Source: Muribaculaceae bacterium (GTDB lineage: Bacteria > Bacteroidota > Bacteroidia > Bacteroidales > Muribaculaceae). Taken from it: a DNA stretch of 5,153 bases. The translations under genes were made by a program, and so were the position numbers. Location: positions 1 through 5,153 of the forward strand of contig JAIDKP010000131.1 in assembly GCA_029051445.1 (NCBI GenBank), in the 5' to 3' direction. The notes beneath the pieces are model-generated. The model was not told where the DNA came from. It made no database searches and was given only the letters and a program-made list of their open reading frames with translations. Positions 1-5,153 of the stretch are shown piece after piece (the stretch's first letter is position 1; each line of letters begins with the position of its first letter).

Positions 1-5
1 TATTA

Positions 6-14
6 CCCCCCCCC
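6..14 (+). repeat. Homopolymer tract of nine C at a gene start
   Basis: Nine consecutive C run into the CTG that is the best start for the first barrel gene. A tract of this length is prone to slippage during replication and to errors in sequencing or assembly. If real and placed in the leader, changes in length would alter the spacing between leader and start codon. If the true start lies further upstream, they would shift the reading frame. The window edge prevents a decision. Confidence 0.75.
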
Positions 15-625
15 TGATTAAAAATCTCATAGTTTTTAAACTTCTGACCATATCCGCATCAACCCTCTCGGCACAACACTATCGCGGTTTCGTCGATGCC
101 TACGGCCCCGTAAGCATCAACGGACTGCCCAGTGGCTTTTCTGATGAAGCTCCAAAACTCGGCATCGGAGGCATGACATCGCATGGTGTGCAGATCCGCA
201 AACTGTTTGTAGGTGCAGGTGCAGGATACATTTACTCCGAACCGACACATACAATCCCTGTTTTTGCCGACGTACGATGGGATTTCTTCGGAAACCGTGG
301 AGTGAATCCATTTGTCGGTCTGAGACTCGGTTATACAGCCGTTCTTGACCCGGCAAACTACGACCGCGAGGTATATTATAGGGATTCCGAACATACCTGC
401 ACTTACCGGGAGTCAAATGAAGCATCATTTTACTTCCAGCCGACCGTAGGCCTGCGCATACGCACGGCACCGAAATGCGGACTCAACATTTCGCTTAGCT
501 ACATTCCGATAAAAAATGTCATTAAAGATTACCACTATTATACTGACTCTGACTGGAACAGCACAGAAACAATAAAGTCCTACACCAAAGGCTACCTCGC
601 ACTTGGCCTCGGATTCGACTTCTGA
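14..625 (+). CDS. Outer-membrane beta-barrel protein, upstream tandem paralog (start uncertain)
   Basis: Predicted small outer-membrane beta-barrel protein of unknown function. The frame is open from base 2. I set the start at CTG (14-16) because from there the protein has a 20-residue signal peptide ending LSA before QHYRGF. The paralog at 673 has exactly the same length and ending, with ATG in that position. The in-frame codons upstream (I-T-P-P) do not resemble a signal peptide. No ATG/GTG/TTG start lies upstream in the window; the first internal ATG (173, residue 54) would delete the signal peptide and first strands. With the CTG start the protein has 203 residues and about 183 after cleavage. 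It alternates aromatic/Gly-rich strand segments (RWDFFG near residue 88, SFYFQP near 138) with polar loops, and ends GLGFDF; a terminal Phe is the usual barrel-assembly signal. It is probably in an operon with the next gene. Barrel and export are well supported; ligand and role are unknown. Confidence 0.82.
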   Translation: MIKNLIVFKLLTISASTLSAQHYRGFVDAYGPVSINGLPSGFSDEAPKLGIGGMTSHGVQIRKLFVGAGAGYIYSEPTHTIPVFADVRWDFFGNRGVNPFVGLRLGYTAVLDPANYDREVYYRDSEHTCTYRESNEASFYFQPTVGLRIRTAPKCGLNISLSYIPIKNVIKDYHYYTDSDWNSTETIKSYTKGYLALGLGFDF

Positions 626-647
626 CCCCGCCGCCGACAGAGCGGGG
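626..647 (+). promoter_or_regulatory. GC hairpin between the two barrel genes
   Basis: CCCCGC (626-631) can pair with GCGGGG (642-647) around a 10-base loop, giving a six-pair all-GC stem immediately after the stop codon of the first barrel gene. No T-run follows; the next bases are A-rich and lead into the second gene. It is therefore not a standard terminator. It could stabilise the upstream message end or mark a processing point in a two-gene transcript, but that is inference from structure alone. Confidence 0.4.
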
Positions 648-672
648 CAAAACAACAAAAAAACCAAAAATC

Positions 673-1272
673 ATGAAAGCTAAAATCATTGCATTTCTAT
701 TCTCTCTCATTGCCATTGCCCCGCTCTCGGCACAACACTATCGTGGATTCTTCGATGCCTACGGGATGCTTCGCGTAAAGAGCGCGCCATCCAATTACCA
801 TATACCAACCGGCGACTACGGTTGGAGAGTATGGGGAGCTGGCGCAACAACCTCACATGGAATTCAGCTCAACAAATTGTTCATCGGACTCGGAGCAGGC
901 TACTACTCCACTGCAGACAATCACAGCATTCCTATCTTTGCCGATGCCCGATGGGACTTCTTCGGCACACGCGGCGTAAACTTCTTTGCCGGTATCAAAC
1001 TCGGCTATAATAAATGCATCTATAGTCCTACCCCATGGGGAGTTGGACAATATGATGAAAAAAACACATCGTCATTCTACTTCCAGCCGAGTGTGGGTAT
1101 GCGCATACGCACTGGCCACAGCCACGGACTCAACATCTCACTGAATTATATTCCGCTACGTCAGCAGATCGTTGAGAGAAACAACGAAATTAACAATGAC
1201 GATCATTCATGGACACCGATAGGCTACTACACCAAAGGCTACATAGCGCTTGGTGTCGGATTCGACTTCTGA
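673..1272 (+). CDS. Outer-membrane beta-barrel protein, downstream tandem paralog
   Basis: Predicted 199-residue outer-membrane beta-barrel protein, function unknown. Residues 1-20 form a signal peptide (Lys2 and Lys4, hydrophobic core, cleavage after LSA before Gln21). The mature part shares blocks in the same order with the upstream gene: QHYRGF-DAYG (21-31), TSHG-Q--KLF-G-GAGY (60-77), IP-FAD-RWDFFG-RGVN (86-103), SFYFQP-VG-RIRT (134-147), GLNISL-YIP (152-161) and YTKGY-ALG-GFDF (186-199). The C-terminal Phe and alternating aromatic pattern fit a barrel, perhaps of about eight strands judging by length. The ATG is preceded by an A-rich, Shine-Dalgarno-free leader, normal for Bacteroidetes. 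The 47-base gap and lack of a separate promoter match suggest co-transcription with its paralog. Differences cluster in probable loops (32-58, 113-132, 164-183). No enzyme motif or TonB-receptor feature is visible. Confidence 0.88.
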   Translation: MKAKIIAFLFSLIAIAPLSAQHYRGFFDAYGMLRVKSAPSNYHIPTGDYGWRVWGAGATTSHGIQLNKLFIGLGAGYYSTADNHSIPIFADARWDFFGTRGVNFFAGIKLGYNKCIYSPTPWGVGQYDEKNTSSFYFQPSVGMRIRTGHSHGLNISLNYIPLRQQIVERNNEINNDDHSWTPIGYYTKGYIALGVGFDF

Positions 1273-1437
1273 GGAACTGTCTCAAAATGGCTTCTGACAT
1301 GAGAAATATTGTTCCTAATTTGTGAGCGTACTATCGCACGCCCCTACAAATCAGCATCATGTCATACACACGATCAATCTAAAACGTCGTAGGGGCGTGC
1401 GACAGTACGCCCAAAGCCTGTTCTGACACAATCTCCT
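1272..1437. mobile_element. Candidate small non-autonomous element (MITE-like) with imperfect terminal inverted repeats
   Basis: The left end (1272-1291) begins AGGAACTGTCTCAAAA. The right end (1416-1437), read on the other strand, begins AGGAGATTGTGTCAGAA. They share the order AGGA..TGT.TCA.AA..GGC with short gaps, so they form imperfect terminal inverted repeats around a 166-base segment with no coding potential. The left end overlaps the last base of the upstream stop codon. TTCTGACA also occurs twice in direct orientation, inside the left end (1292-1299) and within the right end (1421-1428). No convincing target-site duplication is visible, so a decayed insertion-sequence remnant or chance similarity remains possible. 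Confidence 0.35.
1326..1410. repeat. Long inverted repeat with 22-base arms, REP-like
   Basis: Arms at 1326-1347 and 1389-1410 are reverse complements except at one position, separated by 41 bases. On the + strand the odd position is an A-C mismatch; in a minus-strand transcript it becomes a U-G wobble, so the stem there is continuous. Each arm also contains a smaller palindrome: the right arm with its flank has GGGCGT (1393-1398) facing ACGCCC (1407-1412). GC-rich nested palindromes between genes are typical of REP-like dispersed repeats. No T-run follows on either strand, which argues against an ordinary terminator. Confidence 0.8.
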
Positions 1438-1479
1438 AGACAAAACAGTTGTGGTGTGGAATTCTGAAACCAAACTCTT

Positions 1480-3342
1480 ATGAAACAGTTAGCACTTCTT
1501 ATACTTTCACTACTCACTATCTTCCCGATAGCGCGGGCCGATGAGTCGGTCACCGTCGACGGAATTAAATACACTCTCCTTGGCGACCGCACGCTGTCAT
1601 GCCGGGCCGACAACAAGAAAGCGCTTGTCGACGTCACGATACCGGAAACTGTAAAAGTCAACGGTATAGACTACTACGTGAGCACGATTGAGAAGCGCGG
1701 ATTTATCGGATGCAAGAACATGCGCTCGCTTGTACTGCCCAACTCCATCAAGCGCTTCGAGGCGATGGCGTTCTGGAACTGCGAGAACCTCGAGAGTGCC
1801 GTGCTCCCCGACGAGGCTGATGCTAAAGTCGACTGGGGAAACTACGGCTACGGCGACAAAGGCATCTTCGCAGGATGCAAAAAACTCGCGCAGGTACGCG
1901 GAAACAGCACACTCTATCCGCACTACGTGGTCTACGACGCATTCCACAAATGCAATGAAGTGCCGTTCTTCAACACGATAATCGAGATGGGAGCTGCCGA
2001 GATGACCAACATGAAGCTGAGCCGCTCGTTCGACGAGTTCGCATCGCTGCGCATCAAGGATCCGGTCGAGTCGTGGCAGCGCAAAAAAGACTACGAGACC
2101 ATGGCCCAGTGGGAGACCCGAGTCAACGACGCAAACCGCAAGAAAATGATCGATGAGGCGATTGCCGAAGCACGCAACGAATACATCAAGGTCTTTGCTC
2201 CGCCGGCACTGAAAGGAACACTTGAGGAGTACAACGCCGAGTATGCATTCTATCCCGTTTTCCTCGGGTCACTCGGCAATGTCTACGCCAGCGTCCCCGC
2301 TGAGGAAGCCGAGAACTTCTCACGCAACTGGGACAAAGTCGAGATAAAACCCCTCTACGGAATTCTTGACAACAGCCTCGCCGTGCTCTCATGCACCTTC
2401 ATGCTCGACGGCAAAGAATACAAATCGGCAAGCAGCTACGCAGAAGACGAGCTGGCATCACTGACGCTGAACATCACACCGCTCGCTGCCGTGCGCGAGT
2501 ACGAGCAGATGATGGCATCGGGAGCGTTGCCCGACGAGCCGGTGCGCAGGTTTGACCCCGACGTAATCGATATCGACATTCCGTCGACAACCGTAGCCGC
2601 AACCAACACATTCGCTGTAGTCATAGGAAACGAAAGCTACCATAGAGTAGCGCCGGTGGACTACGCCATGAACGATGCACGCATCTTCGCGAAATACTGC
2701 TCACGCACACTCGGAATACCCGAGGACAACGTGCGCACATACTACAACGCAACTTTCGGCGACTTCGTGGCGGCGATCGACGACATAACGGCGATAGCCG
2801 CGGCCTACAAGGGAGACATAAACGTGATATTCTACTATGCCGGACACGGTATGCCCGACGAAAGCAACCGAAACGCATACCTCATACCCATAGACGCGAC
2901 AGGAACACAGCCCGAAGTGTGCTATCCGCTCGGTAAACTGTATGAACAGCTCGGACAGCTGAAAGCCAAATCGGTAGTGGCATTCATCGACGCATGTTTC
3001 AGCGGATCGCTCCGTGGCGACGGAATGCTTGCAAGCGCGCGAGGCATCAGACTGAGACCCAAGGAAATCGACGCGACAGGAAACATGGTGGTGCTCTCAG
3101 CGGCATCAGGAGACCAGGCGGCATTCCCCTACCACGAGAAAAGCCACGGACTATTCTCCTACTATCTGCTCAAAAAACTCAATGACACAAAAGGCGATGT
3201 CACACTCGGAGACCTCGCCGATTTCGTCACCGACGAAGTTTCGCGACAGTCGATCGTCGTCAACAAAAAGCAGCAGGTACCCAACGTCAAATGGTCGGCC
3301 AATATAACCGACTCATGGAAAAAAATCAGACTTCGCGAATGA
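1480..3342 (+). CDS. Exported BspA-type LRR protein with C-terminal caspase (peptidase C14) domain
   Basis: Predicted secreted cysteine protease of 620 residues. Residues 1-20 are a signal peptide with an ARA|DE cleavage site and no lipobox Cys, so the product should enter the periplasm. Residues about 45-140 carry BspA-like leucine-rich repeats (GCKNMRSLVLP at 77-87, NCENLESAVLP at 100-110, a degenerate unit near 129-139), usually binding modules. Residues about 181-240 are a charged helical stretch, possibly coiled coil; about 245-345 looks beta-rich and is unassigned. Residues 376-615 are a caspase-fold domain: NTFAVVIGNESY opening, MNDA (397-400), catalytic His456 in YYAGHG, catalytic Cys506 in DACFSG, and SAASGDQAA (540-548) near the C-terminal half. 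By the metacaspase model, Asp399 and Asp504 could favour cleavage after Arg/Lys (inference). It is apparently monocistronic: a 207-base spacer lies upstream and an intrinsic terminator downstream. Substrate and biological role are unknown. Confidence 0.92.
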   Translation: MKQLALLILSLLTIFPIARADESVTVDGIKYTLLGDRTLSCRADNKKALVDVTIPETVKVNGIDYYVSTIEKRGFIGCKNMRSLVLPNSIKRFEAMAFWNCENLESAVLPDEADAKVDWGNYGYGDKGIFAGCKKLAQVRGNSTLYPHYVVYDAFHKCNEVPFFNTIIEMGAAEMTNMKLSRSFDEFASLRIKDPVESWQRKKDYETMAQWETRVNDANRKKMIDEAIAEARNEYIKVFAPPALKGTLEEYNAEYAFYPVFLGSLGNVYASVPAEEAENFSRNWDKVEIKPLYGILDNSLAVLSCTFMLDGKEYKSASSYAEDELASLTLNITPLAAVREYEQMMASGALPDEPVRRFDPDVIDIDIPSTTVAATNTFAVVIGNESYHRVAPVDYAMNDARIFAKYCSRTLGIPEDNVRTYYNATFGDFVAAIDDITAIAAAYKGDINVIFYYAGHGMPDESNRNAYLIPIDATGTQPEVCYPLGKLYEQLGQLKAKSVVAFIDACFSGSLRGDGMLASARGIRLRPKEIDATGNMVVLSAASGDQAAFPYHEKSHGLFSYYLLKKLNDTKGDVTLGDLADFVTDEVSRQSIVVNKKQQVPNVKWSANITDSWKKIRLRE

Positions 3343-3381
3343 CATACTGATCTGATCATTATTAAAGACGCACGCTGAAGA

Positions 3382-3435
3382 TAAACAGGCGCTATTTGTG
3401 AATACGTCACAAATAACGCCTGTTTAAGGTTTTTT
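3382..3435 (+). terminator. Intrinsic terminator after the caspase gene
   Basis: A 19-position stem (3382-3400 with 3408-3426, one C-A mismatch) encloses a seven-base loop. It is followed within a few bases by six T (3430-3435). It starts 40 bases after the caspase stop codon. On the opposite strand no T-run follows, so it works only for + strand transcription. It isolates the caspase gene from the metabolic gene downstream. Confidence 0.88.
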
Positions 3436-3470
3436 ATAATAATAATGTCTAATCCACTTCGCGAGAATGC

Positions 3471-3478
3471 TAACTTTG
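3471..3478 (+). promoter_or_regulatory. Candidate Bacteroidetes -7 promoter element (distal)
   Basis: TAACTTTG matches the Bacteroidetes housekeeping -7 consensus TAnnTTTG exactly. It lies after the terminator and would give a leader of roughly 80 bases before the carboxyltransferase gene. No clear -33 TTG element is seen at the expected distance, so the match could be fortuitous. Confidence 0.4.
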
Positions 3479-3524
3479 TAACATAATTAATAGACTGTAG
3501 AATCACATGATGTTTCAAGGACAA

Positions 3525-3532
3525 TAATTTTG
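3525..3532 (+). promoter_or_regulatory. Candidate Bacteroidetes -7 promoter element (proximal)
   Basis: TAATTTTG is a second exact match to TAnnTTTG, 33 bases before the carboxyltransferase ATG, implying a leader of roughly 25-30 bases. As with the distal site, no convincing -33 element accompanies it. One or both may be used; sequence alone does not choose. Confidence 0.4.
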
Positions 3533-3565
3533 TCTGATGACTACATTTACAACTTTTTATTTGTT

Positions 3566-5153
3566 ATGACCAAAAAGTTACGCATTCGCGACCTCACTCT
3601 CCGCGACGGACAGCAATCACTGTTTGCGACCCGTCTTCCCCAGAAAGAAATAGACCGACTTCTCCCGCTATATCAGGATGCAGGATTCTACATCATGGAA
3701 GTGTGGGGTGGTGCAGTGCCCGATTCTGTCATGAGATACCTTGACGAATCGCCCTGGAACCGTCTGCGCATATGCTCGCAGTACATGAAAGGAAAATCAC
3801 TGCTCTCGGCACTCTCAAGAGGACGAAACCTTTTCGGATATGTACCCTACCCCAACACGGTACTCGAGGGATTCTATAAAGAAGCCATAGCCAATGGCCT
3901 CAACGTAATGCGAATCTTTGACGCGCTCAACGACATCGACAACGTCAAGGAGTCTATCAAACTCATCAATGAGCTTGGAGGAATTGCCGACGGAGCCGTA
4001 TGCTACACCGTAGACCCGAAGCCCGAGGCACCTGCACCCAAAGGATTCTTTGCCAAACTGTTCGGCAAGAAAGATCCGGAGCCAGAAATGATCTTCACCG
4101 ATGACTACTTCGTCTCGAAAGCAAAGCAGATGGAGGCACTTGGTGCAAAGATCATCACCCTCAAAGACATGGCCGGACTTGTAAACCCGCTCAAAGCCGC
4201 GTCGATCATATCCCGCCTGAAACATTACGTGAATGTCCCCATCGACTTCCATACACACTGCACACCCGGCTACGGCCTCGCGTCGTCGCTCATGGCAATC
4301 ATCAACGGCGTCGACATACTCGACACCAACATCTGGTGGTTTGGAGGAGGATCGGCTGCGCCCGCAATCGAGCTCATCTACATCTTCTGTAAGAAACTCG
4401 GCATAGAGCTCGAGGCCGACATGGAAGTAGTGGGTAAGATACGCAAAGAGCTTAAAGACGTGCGTCGCAGCGTTGCGGCATTCGACCTACACAAAGACAA
4501 CTTCCCCAACGATTTCGATCCGCTCAACGACACACTTCCGGCAAATATCGAAGCCCTCTTCGACAACGCTATCGCGGCCGCGAAAAACCTCGACGAAGAG
4601 GCACTGCTCGACGCATGCCACGCAATCGAGGCTTACTTCAACTTCCCCAAGCCCAATCTGCTTGTCAAAGAGGCCGAAGTTCCGGGCGGAATGTACAGCA
4701 ACATGGTCGCACAGCTTAAGAGCCTCGGAGCCGAGGATCTGCTCGACGATGCCATGAAGCTGATACCCAAGGTGCGTCGCGACGCAGGTCTGGTACCGCT
4801 CGTGACACCGACAAGCCAGATCGTGGGCGCACAGGCAGTCAGCCTCGCAATCGACCGCAAGAAAGGCAACCCCGACTACTCCAACCCATCGACACAGTTC
4901 ACATCGCTTGTAAAAGGCGAATACGGAAAAACACCGGTTCCCGTTGATCCCGCATTCCGCGAAAAAATCACCGGAAGCCCCGAGGAAAGACCCTACGACG
5001 TATCGTCCTACAAAAAGCCCGCAAACCCCGTGCTTGAAGACATGGGAGGCGTGCAGCTCGCGACAAACAAGGAAGAGGAGCTTCTGCTCGAACTGTTGCC
5101 GACTGTGGCCAACGGCTTACTGAAACGCCGACGACCCGAAGAAAACGAGAAAG
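3566..5153 (+). CDS. Carboxyltransferase, oxaloacetate decarboxylase alpha / pyruvate carboxylase subunit B type (3' partial)
   Basis: Predicted biotin-dependent carboxyltransferase interconverting pyruvate and oxaloacetate; 529 codons are present and the gene runs off the window. ATG 3566 places the family motif at the N-terminus: DLTLRDGQQSLFATR (9-23), with Asp14 a predicted metal ligand. Further landmarks of the TIM-barrel domain are MEVWGGA (44-50), Arg85 in SRGRN, RIFDALND (116-123), the Lys200 of LKDMAGL (carbamylated metal ligand in relatives) and His229/His231 in DFHTH. Residues about 300-470 form the conserved PYC/OADA domain (PGGMYSNM 373-380, VTPTSQIVGAQAV 413-425, the latter closer to OadA than to pyruvate carboxylase). 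No biotinyl domain is seen; it may lie beyond the edge or be a separate protein. Two oddities are a Pro/Lys/Phe-rich insertion near 151-178 and a changed loop WWFGGGSAAP (257-266) where relatives have a TSQP-containing loop. A methylmalonyl-CoA carboxyltransferase 5S subunit is an alternative. It probably uses its own promoter. Confidence 0.92.
   Translation, partial: MTKKLRIRDLTLRDGQQSLFATRLPQKEIDRLLPLYQDAGFYIMEVWGGAVPDSVMRYLDESPWNRLRICSQYMKGKSLLSALSRGRNLFGYVPYPNTVLEGFYKEAIANGLNVMRIFDALNDIDNVKESIKLINELGGIADGAVCYTVDPKPEAPAPKGFFAKLFGKKDPEPEMIFTDDYFVSKAKQMEALGAKIITLKDMAGLVNPLKAASIISRLKHYVNVPIDFHTHCTPGYGLASSLMAIINGVDILDTNIWWFGGGSAAPAIELIYIFCKKLGIELEADMEVVGKIRKELKDVRRSVAAFDLHKDNFPNDFDPLNDTLPANIEALFDNAIAAAKNLDEEALLDACHAIEAYFNFPKPNLLVKEAEVPGGMYSNMVAQLKSLGAEDLLDDAMKLIPKVRRDAGLVPLVTPTSQIVGAQAVSLAIDRKKGNPDYSNPSTQFTSLVKGEYGKTPVPVDPAFREKITGSPEERPYDVSSYKKPANPVLEDMGGVQLATNKEEELLLELLPTVANGLLKRRRPEENEK

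Noticed and set aside
173..625. ATG at 173 as the start of the first barrel gene
   Set aside because: It would remove the signal peptide and first conserved block (QHYRGF), both of which are present in frame upstream and match the paralog.
1272..1316. Possible terminator for the barrel operon (AGGAAC/GTTCCT outer and TCTCA/TGAGA inner stems)
   Set aside because: The stems are short, AT-containing and split by an uneven internal loop, and only AATTT follows. It is better explained as the left end of the candidate element.
1326..1410. CRISPR repeat or bidirectional terminator
   Set aside because: There are only two copies, in inverted orientation with a 41-base gap, so it is not an array. No T-run flanks either side.
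1438..1479. Promoter for the caspase gene in the immediate leader
   Set aside because: I found no TAnnTTTG match here. The partial CTAATTTG near 1315-1322 is weak and distant, so no site is annotated.
1480..3342. Cytoplasmic phage-defence caspase system with a partner sensor
   Set aside because: The protein has a clear signal peptide, and no sensor, nucleotide cyclase, gasdermin or STAND-type gene is adjacent. The neighbours are barrel proteins and a metabolic enzyme.
3162..3524. Minus-strand open frame of 120 codons across the end of the caspase gene and the terminator
   Set aside because: It overlaps the conserved caspase C-terminus and runs through the strong + strand terminator hairpin. 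The protein has no recognisable domain or sensible composition, so it is a shadow frame.
3815..4258. Minus-strand open frame of 147 codons inside the carboxyltransferase gene
   Set aside because: It lies entirely within a clearly conserved gene on the other strand, with no plausible leader or family features.

Overview
The window looks like chromosomal DNA of a gut Bacteroidales bacterium, most likely of the Muribaculaceae type. This rests on secreted beta-barrel proteins ending in Phe, a BspA-type leucine-rich-repeat protein joined to a caspase domain, A-rich leaders without Shine-Dalgarno sites, perfect matches to the Bacteroidetes -7 promoter element (TAnnTTTG), and a carboxyltransferase with a Bacteroidetes-looking active-site loop. 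The genus is inference. All convincing genes are on the + strand.

Region 1 (1-1272): two tandem paralogous outer-membrane beta-barrel genes, 47 bases apart and probably co-transcribed. The first reaches the window edge. Its best start is a CTG directly after a run of nine C, where the paralog has ATG. The run is either real, with possible slippage effects on expression, or a sequence or assembly artefact. The two proteins share their strand segments and differ in the segments that look like loops.

Region 2 (1273-1479): no gene. It holds an inverted repeat with 22-base arms, nested between a second, weaker pair of inverted repeats. Together they look like a small non-autonomous (MITE- or REP-like) element sitting at the stop codon of the second barrel gene.

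Region 3 (1480-3342): one large gene for an exported protein of 620 residues: signal peptide, BspA-like leucine-rich repeats, a charged helical and beta-rich middle, and a C-terminal caspase-fold (peptidase C14) domain with an intact His/Cys dyad. It is followed by a strong intrinsic terminator.

Region 4 (3343-5153): a 223-base spacer with the terminator and two candidate promoters, then the first 529 codons of an oxaloacetate decarboxylase alpha / pyruvate carboxylase subunit B-type carboxyltransferase, cut by the window end. This is central metabolism and looks functionally unrelated to the upstream genes. The most unusual items are the exported LRR-caspase, the nested palindromic element and the CTG/poly-C start.
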